This document shows, in pieces, positions 42,852-53,557 of a stretch of DNA of 64,000 bases (its first letter is position 1; each line of letters starts with the position of its first letter). This stretch comes from Corticium candelabrum. Taxonomy: Eukaryota; Porifera; Homoscleromorpha; Homosclerophorida; Plakinidae. The notes under the pieces were generated by a model. The model saw only the letters and a list, made by a program, of their open reading frames with translations. It was not told where the DNA came from and ran no database searches. A program made the translations under genes and the position numbers. The stretch spans positions 8,110,818 through 8,174,817 of the forward strand of contig NC_085090.1 of the NCBI RefSeq assembly GCF_963422355.1, read 5' to 3'.

Positions 42852-43278
42852 GTTAGAGAGTGCACTTGGAGAATGAAAACATTCGAGACATAGCAGGGTT
42901 GCAGGTTCAAGTCACAGTGATGGCGAGCTATGGCATAATTTCCTCAAGCAAGAATCTTACACACAATTGCATCTCTCGACTCAGGAGGAAAAATGAGTAC
43001 CTGGTCATTGACTGGCGTGGACATGACCGCTGACTTGGAAGTAGCATCATACAGCAGACGAGGACTAGTGAGCAGTGGTGCCCAGTCCCAGAGCTACGGC
43101 ATTGTCAGTGACACCTGGATGACTTCGGCCAAGCTGCAGGTGGATTGTACCGCTGGCACTTAGCCTTCACATAGCGCATGAAGGCCCTGTCTCTAGAGGC
43201 AAAGGGAGCTCTCTCCACAGCTGACCTTATGGTCGACGTCGAATGATGTAGTAGGCTTGACATTTGTCCATTTGTCAA

Positions 43279-43280
<2 letters not shown>
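42849..43280 (+). mobile_element. tRNA-derived SINE, copy 2, within TG microsatellite
   Basis: Begins inside box A (GGTTAGAGAGTGC) and keeps box B GGTTCAAGTCACAGTG. The body matches copy 1 in inverse order on the other strand: GGCATAATTTCCT, GAGTACCTGGTCAT, CTGCAGGTGGATTGTA, AGGCCCTGTCTCTA, ending TTTGTCCATTTGT. (TG)n lies at both ends as in copy 1. Confidence 0.88.

Positions 43281-43369
<89 letters not shown>
43281..43369. repeat. (TG)n, 3' side of SINE copy 2
   Basis: About 44 TG units directly after the SINE end. Confidence 0.97.
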
Positions 43370-43375
<6 letters not shown>

Positions 43376-43481
43376 ATCTATCCATCAGTCAACGGAAGTT
43401 GTGTCACTAAAATGTGCGTGCATACTGCCATTGGCTATGCTGACCAATTAGAATTCTAAATGACGCACAAATGATTACTAG

Positions 43482-43667
43482 TGTAACAAGACCGAGTGGG
43501 TACGTTACTACAGTTTATTGAGGAAGAAGCAACTACTATCCAACGCAACACCGCAACCGCTACTCAAAGCAAGGAGTGTTCACTATATACTGTCAAATAC
43601 GGAAGTAGGCGTATCTACGGCATGATTAACTTATCTACTGCATGTGCACGCTAAGCAACACGCTACA
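43482..43667 (-). repeat. 3' LTR of gypsy 4
   Basis: 186 bp. It differs from the 5' copy by scattered substitutions and small indels, which indicates some age since insertion. Confidence 0.93.
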
Positions 43668-44133
43668 TTCCTCCCTCCCGCGACAACGACACGTCCTCGT
43701 GTTAGTTATGATCCATTACGTACTCTTGTGTCCACGCTGGTGGATTTCTCATTTGTACTGGTCGTTCGTGACCAACCGGCAGTTCCACTGGGTCGGGTAA
43801 GTCATTCGATCAGCACGCGCTCCTCGTAGAAATCTACTGCTAGCTGCCAGTGGAAGTTGGCTGTTCATCGACGGCCGTTGTTTGGTAGATCTTGAACGGA
43901 GTCCTCTTGTTGTGCTGATGGAACTGCCATGTCCAGCTCTGGTCTGGCGGTGGCGCTCGGATTCTGATAACACGGCTTTACCCAGTTATGAACTCGTCGA
44001 CGTCTTCTTCATTTACCTTCTACACAGACAACTTCCAGAGTCTTGTTGTCATCGACTGTCAGTACACGAACGGACCTTTCCGAGGTTTTGCCAACTTGGT
44101 AGACATACCAGTACCAACAACTGGTGTGTACAG

Positions 44134-47100
44134 TCAGATTAGATCACCTCTAGAATACCTGTGATGCGGAGACGTCTTGAAGTTGTAATTCTCCTTCTGA
44201 CGACGTTGAGACTTGGCTACGTGCGCGGCCACGAGTTCTTTAGCAATTGCTCGTCTCTCTCTCTCAACTGCTGTACAAACGCTGTAGATCCTTCTGGTTC
44301 CGGAAAAATTAAGAGCTTCGGTCTGCAAATCAACTGAACTAGTGACGAGCATTCCTTCCAAACATCAGCTCAAACGGTGTCAGACAAGTTGAAGACTGCT
44401 TTGCTGTTCTATAATGGAACAAAAGCAATGGCAGACATGCATTCCAATCTTGTTGGTTCTCTGACACGTGTTTTTTCCAACAAATCAAGGATCGTCCTGT
44501 TCAGTCGTTCTACCAGTCCATCACACTGTGGATGGTAGGGAGTTGCACGGACCCTCTTGATTTCTGGGAGCTTGCAAACCTCCTGAATAATCTTGCTCTC
44601 AAAGTTTCGCCATTGATCGCTGTGCAGAATGGCTGGTATTTCAAATCTTTTGAACACCTCATCTACCAGGACTTGAGCTACAGTTGTCGCCTTTTGATCC
44701 AGTAAGGCATAGCCTTCAACCCACTTGGTATAATAGTCTGTCACTACTAACAAGTGCTTGTTACCTCTGTTTGTCTGTGCTAGAGGTCCAAAACAGTCCA
44801 TAGAAATCATCTCCATTGGTCCACCTACTATGATATTTGTCAATGGGGCTTGAGGTTTAACTGCTGGCATCCTCCTTCTTGAGAAAGTTTCACAGCACGT
44901 TACCCAATCCTCGGCGTCTGTGGTAAGTCCAGGCCACCAGAATCTGTCTCCAATTTTTGCCAATGTCTTGTCTATTCCCAGGTGACCGCTGTTGTCATAA
45001 ACTTGGCTCTAAACTTCTGAAACCAGTGTTGTTGGAAGAATCAAAAGCTCTTGTACTTGACCTGCCTCTAATGATCTCAAGCTCCGCTTGCGGTACTACA
45101 CTCCGTCTTTAAGCATTAATTGGTGCCACACCCTTCCAAACTGTCTCAGTTTTAGATTGCGTCTTCATTGACCAACAAACTGAGGTCTACCTTGAGGCAA
45201 CTGTTGAAGCACGACAGACAGGACTGGATCATCTGCTTGCAGCTTTATCACATCCTCTTGCGTCCACTGAGGCTGGAAGCCCATTGCTCCAATTTTCTGT
45301 TCATGATGGGGACGTCTTGACAGACTGTCGGCATTGGTGTGTTGTTTACCAGCTCTATACATCCATAGAACTAGTCTGCCAGTTGGCTCTTTGATCATCT
45401 TCAACCAAGAAAGTGGGCAGTGATCAGTTATGACTTCAAACTTGTGACCGTACAAGTATGGCCTAAAGACTCGTACTGCCCATACGATCGCCAAAGAATT
45501 TTTTCTCCACAGTGGCACAATTTTTCCCTGCCTTGTGCAGTGCCCAACTAGCATATGCCACTGCTCTCTCCTGCCCATCCACCATTTGAGATAAGACAGC
45601 ACCAAGACCACTTGCACTAGCATCTGTAGCCAGCAGAAATGGCTGCTCAAAGTTGGGATACACCAGAACCGGTGCTGATATTAGTTGCTGCTTAAGAGTC
45701 TCAAACACAGACTGGCATGCTGGTATCCACTTGAAGTCCACTCCTTTCTGCTGCATAGCAAACAGTGGTACTGCAGTAGAAGAAAATCATTTGATGAATC
45801 GTCGGTAATATTCTGCCAACCCAAGGAAACATCTCAGCTCTTGCAAACTTTCAGGGCGAGGAAATTCTTTGATTGCACTGATCTTATCAGGATCTGGCTG
45901 TAGGCCCTCAGAAGACAGCACATGGCCTAGGTATTTGACAGACTCCTGTGCGAACATGCACTTAGTTGGTTGCAAATTTAATCCTGCTGCTTTCAACTTG
46001 TTGAATACAGTTTTCAGTCGGCTCAAATGGTCTTCAAATGTTGCAAAGAAGACTATAATGTCATCCAGGTAGATAAGACATTGCTCCAATGTCAACCCTG
46101 CTAACACTGCCTCCATCATCCGCTGAAACGTACTCGGTGCATTCGTGAGTCCAAACGGCATCACATTGAACTCATACAAGCCATGAGATGTAGTGAAGGC
46201 TTTTTTGGTTTATCAGCTGGTTCAACTTCCACTTGCCAATATCCCGATGCAAGGTATAACGTAGAGAAGTACCACGCTCCACTTAATGAATCAAGTGTCT
46301 TATCGATCCTTGGCAGGGGGTAACTATCTTTCGTTGTCAGGGCATTCAAATTCTGATAATCTACGCAGAATCTGAATTGTCCAGACTTCTTCTTGACTAA
46401 GACTACCGGAGACGACCAGGGACTAGTGGATGGACTCATCATCTTGTTCTCCGGCATGTCTTGTATCTGAACAGTCACAACTTTCTTGAGACTCTGGGGT
46501 AGTCTTCTTGGGTGCTGCCTGACTGGCGCATTTCCTCCAGTAGAAATATGATGCTGCACTAAGTCAGTCCGTACAATGTCGCTTGGTGTTGTTGCAAACA
46601 GCTTGGTCTTCTCAATCAGTAATGCCAGCAGTTCACGTTTCTGTGCTGCTATTCAATGACTGACTGATCTGGAATTGTTGAAACAACTTCCGCTTCTTGC
46701 CCATGTCCCGCTTTGTCTGTGGGGAATTCCAGGAATTAATTGCCTAATTTTCAATGGTTCCGACCACACTACCTGTGTCCAAAGCCTCCAGTTTTCCCAA
46801 TACCACACCTTTCTGGAGATGTACCACACCACCGGGTGCCATCAGTTGTACTGGTACCGCATCTTCGTCTGTGGTCAGAAGAGAACGTGCTATCATCACA
46901 CCTGATGCAGTCATCAGTGCATTAGTGGGCTCCAACAGTCTTGGCATGCCTTTCCCACTATCGGTATTGCCATTTACCACATGCGCGTTGACAATGATTC
47001 TATTCATTGTGGGGATTTCCACGTTATCAGTCAAAATAAAAAACACTGACCATCTGCTTCTCCTGAGGTAAGCAGTTCCACTGTTAAAGTTCCTGACAAT

Positions 47101-47378
47101 TCTAACCGCTTCCTCTTTAGGTCTAAGGTAACGTGGAGTTTGAGCAGGAAGTCCACTCCCAGAATTGGACCAGTAGCAATGTCGGCTACAAGAAACTAAT
47201 GTGTTGTTGTCCATTCTCCTATAGTGGCTGGTAGCTCAACTTTGCCACATATGCTAATAGCATTCCCATCCACACCTTTCAACGTCAAAGCACTGTCAAT
47301 GTGGTTAATTGCCACGTCCGTGTTTTGGCCAAGCGATTTGCAAACTAGAGACGCAGATGCCCGGTACCCACCATACAT
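44134..47378 (-). pseudogene. Pol of gypsy 4: protease, RT, RNase H, integrase
   Basis: Protease near 47378: the catalytic Asp-Thr-Gly reads Gly-Thr-Gly (a GAT to GGT change), followed by a frame change. RT: 46559-45787, with PRIDKTLDSLSGAWYFSTLY and LIYLDDIIVFFATFEDHL. RNase H: 45756-45165 (PFLLATDASASGLGAVLSQM, FEVITDHCPLSWL). Integrase: 44963-44409, with SMDCFGPLAQ, ILHSDQWRNF and GLVERLNRTI giving Asp, Asp, Glu. C-terminal region to 44134. Several frame breaks separate the parts. Confidence 0.9.
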
Positions 47379-48240
47379 TGCACCATCTGTCTACCCACTG
47401 ACGCTTGCACCAATAACGAGTACGATTCCGCACGATTGCTGGTACCCAAAACCCCAAGTGTTTTGTTTGCTGCGGTACCTTGTCTCACCAACACCGGACA
47501 ATCTCGTTTCCAGTGACCATGCTCACCACAATGAAAACATGTGCCACGCTGCTTGCGAGCCGATCTGGGCCTGGCTAAAGATTCATCTTTAGAAGAATTC
47601 CTCTTCACCTGTCCCTCTATCTGATCAGTCGTTGACGTGCTTGCGGCAGCGACGGTACAATGACTCTTCGCACGGTGTCGGTCCTCCTTCCGTTGTTGCA
47701 GAAGCATTAGTTCCCTTGCCTTGCTCACCGTCTCATTTAAACCAGCTGGAGAGAGCAGATAGAGTTGATCTCCAATAGACTCTGGCAGTCCAGCAATGAA
47801 GCGATCGATCAACTGCTGCTGACGCAACTCCCGTGCTAGACCTGGCTGTGCTCTATCCAACAGTCGCTCCAAATCGCGAAGAAACACGTCCAGATTTTCT
47901 CCCGGCTGCAGTATGCGACTGGTCAATTGACGAGTAGCTAAGCGGCGCCGTTCCTCCGTTCTAGGCTCGAATGCTGCAGTCAGCGCGGCAACCAGATGGG
48001 CGTATGTGTCCGTCTAGTCATCCTCAAGGCGCTCGTATACAGCAAATGCCCTACCGCGCAGCAACGTCGGGAGACAAAGTAGTTTGTCATCAGCTGCCCA
48101 ACGGTTGGTCTCTGCACACAAGTTAAACCGACGGAGCCAGGTTTCTACATCGCCAAAACCAAATGGCTTTGGTAAACACAGTTGACGATACCCTGCTGCA
48201 GGAGAATAGGTTGCTGCTGTACCTGCTCCTGGTTTTGAGC
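47345..48240 (-). pseudogene. Gag of gypsy 4
   Basis: The start near 48240 reads MAQNQEQVQQQ, then shifts frame to FGFGDVETWLRRFNLCAETN (48160) and stops at YERLEDD. It resumes from 47926 with ILQPGENLDVFLRDLERLLD and a single intact zinc knuckle CFHCGEHGHWKRDC near 47510. The capsid-type gag of Ty3/gypsy is recognisable. Confidence 0.85.
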
Positions 48241-48264
48241 CATGACGCACTTCTGACACCAGAA

Positions 48265-48448
48265 TGTAACAAGACCGAGCTGGTAGGTGACTACAGTTTA
48301 TTGAGCAAGAAGCAACTACTAACCAACGCAACACCGCAACCGATACTCAAAGCAGAGTGTCCACTATATACTGTCCAATGCGGAAGTAGGCGTGTCTACG
48401 GCATAATTAACTTATCTACTGCATGTGCATGCTAAGCAACACGCTACA
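48265..48448 (-). repeat. 5' LTR of gypsy 4
   Basis: 184 bp, paired with 43482-43667. It lies about 250 bp downstream of the H6PD 3' end. Confidence 0.93.
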
Positions 48449-48615
48449 CTAATGTTGCTAACAACACAAGCTAACAACACAAAAACGCCAGAGACACATA
48501 CGGGAACCGGGCAGGATGACGGGAGAGGGTCTGTGTCAGTACTGTGCGAGGCTACAGCTGTGCGACAGCTGACATGATAGTTTAGCTATTAACGCCTTAA
48601 CAAGTATGCATGGAA

Positions 48616-48621
48616 TTTATT
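48616..48621 (-). terminator. Polyadenylation signal of H6PD
   Basis: AATAAA on the minus strand, about 75 bases past the stop codon. The pseudogene copy at 18.9 kb has lost this hexamer. Confidence 0.55.
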
Positions 48622-48694
48622 GTAGAGGAATTTAGCCACAAATATTGGGTTTCAATTATTTGACATAATACAGAAATTATTCCTAAATTTAGCA

Positions 48695-51106
48695 TCATGT
48701 TTTGCTGTTTCCAAGATTTGACTTCCATAGATCAGTGTCAATGTACCATACCATCTGTCTGACAATCTTTGCTACTCTGATGATTGGATACTTCTTTCCA
48801 TCCACTCCTTCGTGTCGTAATTCATTTAGCAAATTTTGTTTATGTTGCCCATGAAAAAGCACAGCTATTTCCTTTGCTTTCTGTATAGCTCTGTATGTCA
48901 GCGATATCCTATGATAGTCATCTAACGATGAATCAAGCCCTCTCACTGTCTTTATGACTAACTTCTCTGCCTCGTCCAGCGACTCTATGTTAGGAAATAG
49001 AGATGCTGTATGACCATCACGGCCCACACCCAATACAACAAAATCAATACTTGCATCAACAATGTGCGTTTGAATTTCCTTCTCATATGCCTGACATGCA
49101 TCCTCACATTCCAACACATTGACTGGAACAGGATGGATGTTAACGTATGGAACCTTTACATAGTTTAAGAGACGATCAACCATTGATTTGAAATTAGAAG
49201 AGGAATGGTTGAATGGCACACATCGTTCATCAGTCAAAAATAAGTGAGTCTGTTGCCATGGAAATGAACTTGAGTAAAATGAAAGTTTGTCGAAAAGAGG
49301 AAGAACGCTTGAGCCACCAGGCAAAGCTAAGTGGAATTCCCCTGACTTGCTGATTGCTCTCTCGGCAGCATCTTGAATATCTTGAACTAGCTTTGTAATA
49401 ATAGAGTCCATAGACCCAACAATTACAGAGTGACCAAGAAGAGACTCCAAACCATAGCCACTTGCCAGTGCTACTCTGTGGCTGCTAATACCCGCATTAT
49501 AGACATTCATAAAATCCTTATCGTCCATAATTCTTTCTTCATGTCTAACAAGCTTGTTACCCACGATTCTAAAATCGAGACGATGCGCAGTATCTGCTGA
49601 GTACTTGACAAGACGCAAAGAATTTGTATTGACTGACTGTAACAAAGAAGTCCATACACGCCATTGACTCAATAATCGACTTGTAGGCACTCCAATATCC
49701 AATTTATTGTCATAAACTCCATGTAGTATCGTAGAGTATGCACCATGTTGTTTCACAGGTACAAGAACGTGATACTTCACTGACATGTTTGTCATTTCTA
49801 GCTGCCATCCATTAGGAACCGTCGGCTCTGGAAAGTTTCGAGAAACAAGAATAGCCGGTGTCTTCATGTCTCCACCTTGAATATGAAAAATTATTTCAGG
49901 CTCATACTCATTATCTGCCTTCCCTAACGATGAGATTTGAAATTGAAAATCTCGAAATCGAACTTTGATGTACGCTGTTCTGTGTGGTAACTGTTTCCCT
50001 GAGACAACAACAAATGGTACTCCATCCCACCGACTACTCAGTATTGATATCAAAACAGCAGCAAACGTAGGAGTCGATGAGTGTTTTAATTCATCTTTCG
50101 TGTCATCACGTACATGCTCCTCATACGTCTCATACTGTCCAATAATAATGCAACCCTCAGTTGTTGGTGGGTGAATATATCCTAGAAAGTCATTCTTTAA
50201 CTGGGCAATTTTACTAGCATTCTGTGATAAATCCATAGCAGCTAACACAACTGCTTCAGTCAAATGATTCTGCAGCATGTCTCGAATAACACCATACTGA
50301 TCATAAAACCGCGTCCGTCCACGACAATCGACCGTCTCAGCAGACACAACGTCCACACGATCTACCCAATGCTTGTTCCAATATGGCTCCAGCCACTGAC
50401 GATTTAAATTCCTAAACTCAAGTATAGAATTCATAGTCGATTTACCCAAATAATGATCAACTATATAAATCTCATTGTTAGACAGTTGAGCTCCGATGCT
50501 GTCCACAAGTCGTTCTGCTGAATGCAGGTCTCGACCGAATGGTTTTTCATACACAACCCTCAACCATGCATTCGTGTGTGGCCTACAGTGGCGATTAATT
50601 AGTGTTGAAATGTGTCCATATACAGTCGAAGGCACAGCTAAATAAAACAATCGCCCCGTCTCATTGGTCGATAAATCGAGCATCCCACACAGCTGCTCAT
50701 AATCTCCGTCCTCAGTCAGTTGATGATACTTGCACAATGTCATAAATTCAGCTCTTAATTTATCACAATTGCAGCCACTCGTGCCACAGTTGTCATCCCT
50801 ACATTTCATCTCACTCCTCAGTATATTCTCTAGATGGGTTGAACCGGTCACGTGACTCTCCCGGGCACCTCCGTAGATGCTGAAAGTGTGACCAGCTACG
50901 CTTACGCTTCTGTAGAGATCGAATATCGCTTGCCACAAGTATTTCTGTGCCAGATCGCCGGTAGCGCCGACGAGAATGATGCTCGTGTGGTTGAGTGGAG
51001 AAAATGTAAAGTCATCAGACAACGAAACTTGTGCAATAAACGTTATTAAAGCAGCAAGCAACACGAAAAGGTTAGAGAAACGTAGCAAACAAGCCATCAT
51101 GATCAT
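48695..51106 (-). CDS. H6PD: Hexose-6-phosphate dehydrogenase / 6-phosphogluconolactonase, ER type
   Basis: 803 residues in one exon, close to the 791 of the human protein. The bifunctional ER-lumen enzyme oxidises glucose 6-phosphate with NADP+ and hydrolyses the lactone, feeding luminal NADPH. The N-terminus has a hydrophobic signal sequence (LFVLLAALITFIAQVSLS, residues 13-30). The dehydrogenase part has the nucleotide-binding GATGDLAQKY (47-56), VYEKPFGRD and the catalytic VDHYLGKS (near 220). The C-terminal lactonase part from about 560 has LALPGGSSVLPLF, FLTDERCVPFNHSSSNF and VLGVGRDGHTASLFPN. Several N-x-S/T sites fit a luminal protein. The start is the first Met of MIMMACLL; the next two Mets are alternatives. 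It lies head to head with the oxidase gene. A 3' fragment is duplicated at 18.85-19.44 kb. No disruption is seen. Confidence 0.97.
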   Translation of the reverse strand: MIMMACLLRFSNLFVLLAALITFIAQVSLSDDFTFSPLNHTSIILVGATGDLAQKYLWQAIFDLYRSVSVAGHTFSIYGGARESHVTGSTHLENILRSEMKCRDDNCGTSGCNCDKLRAEFMTLCKYHQLTEDGDYEQLCGMLDLSTNETGRLFYLAVPSTVYGHISTLINRHCRPHTNAWLRVVYEKPFGRDLHSAERLVDSIGAQLSNNEIYIVDHYLGKSTMNSILEFRNLNRQWLEPYWNKHWVDRVDVVSAETVDCRGRTRFYDQYGVIRDMLQNHLTEAVVLAAMDLSQNASKIAQLKNDFLGYIHPPTTEGCIIIGQYETYEEHVRDDTKDELKHSSTPTFAAVLISILSSRWDGVPFVVVSGKQLPHRTAYIKVRFRDFQFQISSLGKADNEYEPEIIFHIQGGDMKTPAILVSRNFPEPTVPNGWQLEMTNMSVKYHVLVPVKQHGAYSTILHGVYDNKLDIGVPTSRLLSQWRVWTSLLQSVNTNSLRLVKYSADTAHRLDFRIVGNKLVRHEERIMDDKDFMNVYNAGISSHRVALASGYGLESLLGHSVIVGSMDSIITKLVQDIQDAAERAISKSGEFHLALPGGSSVLPLFDKLSFYSSSFPWQQTHLFLTDERCVPFNHSSSNFKSMVDRLLNYVKVPYVNIHPVPVNVLECEDACQAYEKEIQTHIVDASIDFVVLGVGRDGHTASLFPNIESLDEAEKLVIKTVRGLDSSLDDYHRISLTYRAIQKAKEIAVLFHGQHKQNLLNELRHEGVDGKKYPIIRVAKIVRQMVWYIDTDLWKSNLGNSKT

Positions 51107-51336
51107 TCGGCGCTACTCTAAGTCCTCGGAATCCAGATTAGAATATCCTCGGAGCCCAGTAACATGCGCGCACATGTGACAAATTATGCACAACATCTCA
51201 CCCTTTTACACTGTACAGTACACGTACAGATGTTGCAGTAATTATTTTAATTAATATAATTTTAAAATATTAATTCTTTTATTTTTTAGGGTAAAGGCAG
51301 TAGACCTTAGTTGATATCAACAATATTTATGCTAAA
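51107..51336. promoter_or_regulatory. Shared intergenic promoter region of H6PD and PCYOX-like gene
   Basis: 230 bp between two divergent start codons. The right half is AT-rich (51238-51290) and ends in TTTTTTAG, which could be an acceptor of a 5' untranslated intron. No clear TATA box or CpG-rich block. A bidirectional promoter is inferred from spacing. Confidence 0.5.
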
Positions 51337-52824
51337 ATGCAATTTGTTTCCTTCGCGTTTCTCTCCGTTGTCTGGAAGCTATCATACGCCACTACTCCCA
51401 CACCGCCATCGTCTACAACTCAACGAATTGCTGTAGTAGGAGCGGGCATTGGAGGCTCAGCTTTTGTTCACTTTCTGCAGGAGGCTGCAGGCACTAGCAA
51501 CTACCAGATCGATGTGTATGAAAAGGAAAGCATTCCGTGCGGTCGTGTGACAACCATCAAAACAGCAGGCAGTGTATTTGAGGCAGGAGGCTCTATCATT
51601 CATCCTCGAAATCAATACATGAAGAACTTCACTGATTTATTAGGATTACAGAGGTCGGATGCTGATCCAACTAATGGAAGGTTTGGTTTGTTTAACGGAG
51701 AGGAGTTCATCATTCTTGAGACAGGACCCTCGATTCTTGACTATATTAAGCTATTTTGGAGATATGGATTTCAGGTTGTAAAAATCAATTGGCTGGTTGA
51801 CGATACGTTAAATCAGTTTGACAATATTTACAAGCTGCAGGAGCAGAAGAGGGCGTTTACATCTGTTCCAGATATGTTGACTGCAATGGGAGGACGAGAG
51901 ATGGCTCGTTTGGCGCAGATATCCATCGCTGATTATTTGTTAGAGAAAGGGTATACGGCTCAGTTTATTAACGAATTAGTAGTGGGAGGCATGAGAGTGA
52001 ATTATGGGCAGAACACTACGATGGGAGCATTTGCCGGGATGGTGTCGCTTGCAGGCATGGAGTCTGGACTGTGGCAAGTTGTAGGCGGAAATAATCAGGT
52101 GTGTGAACGGTTGTTGTCTCGGTCGGGTGTCGGTGTGATGTATAATACAACGGTTACTCATATTGACAAGAGATCGTCTCCATCGGGTAAAACTGTTTAT
52201 TCTCTTTCACTCAATGTCACAGGATCATCCAATATTGTGAAAAAAGATTATGACGTTGTTATTCTTGCTGCACCGTTAGAGAAAGCTGACATTCAGTTTA
52301 CTGGATTTCCTGTCAATCCTAGCGCTAACGGCGTCTTTGAGCGAACCGTAGCTACCTTTGTTTCTGGGTCTTTGAATTTGTCTCATTTTCACTATACAAA
52401 CAGTCCTGCAGATTTTCCCTCACTAGTGATGACAACAGAGACACCAAATGTTACTTTTAATTGTATTGGGCAGCAAGCAACAGTCGATCAGAAGCTACCG
52501 AGTATGGAAACATACAAAGTTTTTTCTAGAAAGCTAATGACAGAGCAGGAAATTAATACGTTGTTTTCTGATGTCAAAACAGTGGCTGTAAAAGATTGGC
52601 TGGCTTACCCACATTACAACCCACCGCCTGATTTCTTACCATTTTTGTTGGATGATCACTTGTTTTATCTCAATACAATTGAGTGGGCAGCCAGTGCAAT
52701 GGAAATGTCGTGTATATCAGCAAAGAATGTCGCTCTCATCACAGCAGCATCACTCAACAGAGTCAATCCGTTTGCTGCACCACCAACTGCACCAACAGAA
52801 CATCCAGAGAGAGATGAGTTGTAG
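51337..52824 (+). CDS. Prenylcysteine oxidase-like flavoprotein
   Basis: 495 residues, one exon; human PCYOX1 has 505. It oxidatively cleaves the thioether of prenylcysteines from degraded prenylated proteins, releasing an aldehyde, cysteine and peroxide; the enzyme is lysosomal or lipoprotein-associated. A signal sequence (MQFVSFAFLSVVWKLSYA) is followed by the FAD Rossmann motif IAVVGAGIGGSAFVHFL (residues 30-46). Then come KESIPCGRVTTIKTAG, FEAGGSIIHPRNQYMKNF and RVNYGQNTTMGAFAGMVSLA, all family hallmarks. The C-terminal half has EWAASAMEMS, the last FAD-contact region. N-glycosylation sites are frequent. PCYOX1 against PCYOX1L cannot be told apart here, as the split is probably vertebrate, so no symbol is assigned. 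Head to head with H6PD. Confidence 0.95.
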   Translation: MQFVSFAFLSVVWKLSYATTPTPPSSTTQRIAVVGAGIGGSAFVHFLQEAAGTSNYQIDVYEKESIPCGRVTTIKTAGSVFEAGGSIIHPRNQYMKNFTDLLGLQRSDADPTNGRFGLFNGEEFIILETGPSILDYIKLFWRYGFQVVKINWLVDDTLNQFDNIYKLQEQKRAFTSVPDMLTAMGGREMARLAQISIADYLLEKGYTAQFINELVVGGMRVNYGQNTTMGAFAGMVSLAGMESGLWQVVGGNNQVCERLLSRSGVGVMYNTTVTHIDKRSSPSGKTVYSLSLNVTGSSNIVKKDYDVVILAAPLEKADIQFTGFPVNPSANGVFERTVATFVSGSLNLSHFHYTNSPADFPSLVMTTETPNVTFNCIGQQATVDQKLPSMETYKVFSRKLMTEQEINTLFSDVKTVAVKDWLAYPHYNPPPDFLPFLLDDHLFYLNTIEWAASAMEMSCISAKNVALITAASLNRVNPFAAPPTAPTEHPERDEL

Positions 52825-53557
52825 AGACTATGTTTACACATTGAGTTGAGATTTGATTTGTCAATCTGTACACAAATTGGTGATTTGTTGGTAAAGCAAA
52901 CATGTATAACAATGCTAGAGTTATGTTTCTTTATGTTATGTATGCTTTAGTCTTATTAGCATGACATGTCAGACTTTAGATTTGTGGTGTCCTGATTTTG
53001 GCTCAAAGACGAGTTACTGGATCAGAGAGAGAGATACTGATGTAGTCAATTTTGGCGATTGTTAGCCATTTGGGTCACAGCAAGAAATATCCAGCTAACA
53101 GATTAGTTTACAATGACAAACTCTATATCAATGGTTTATCCGCCCCGCGTACACTGAAGGTCTTAGACTAAAAAATCACAGTACGTACACAGTAGCTGCC
53201 TAGGCCAGTCAGAAAGTATTTACTTGCTAAAGCTCTCAAAGTTTTGTTCAACTGATTTAAAGTTTGTTGCAATTTTATTGAATAAAAAGCTGTAAACTTA
53301 ATTTATATTTAAATTATTTAAATTTTGTTATCAATTTAACAAAATTTGTGCATTATTTATAGTTTGCTCTATATGTCTAAACTTGTAATTAACTGTGTCT
53401 AATTTTAAAACGTTGCTTCGTGTTGATCAAAGTCATGAAGCAGTTCTCTGCTGTCACTTCTTACGTAGTGCATTTCAATCTCATCTATTTCATTAGCAAG
53501 CCTTTCTAGACATGCACGAATATTTGATACCAGAATTACATGAATAGATTAGTTTAC
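52825..53557. other. 3' region of oxidase gene and intergenic space
   Basis: Contains AATAAA at 53281, a candidate polyadenylation signal for the oxidase gene but 457 bases away. The AT-rich remainder carries no exon that I can support. Confidence 0.4.

Larger units (their letters stand above)
43482..48448 (-). mobile_element. Full-length Ty3/gypsy retrotransposon 4 with two LTRs
   Basis: 4,967 bp, minus strand. LTRs at 48265-48448 (5') and 43482-43667 (3') are closely similar and both read TGTAACAAGACCGAG...GCTACA on the plus strand. After the 5' LTR comes TTCTGGTGTCAGAAGTG, a TGG-type tRNA primer-binding site. Before the 3' LTR lies the purine tract GGGAGGGAGGAA. Flanks CTAG and CTAA look like a 4-base target duplication with one mismatch. 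Gag and pol are in order, with stops and shifts, so the element is defective though structurally complete. Confidence 0.94.
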
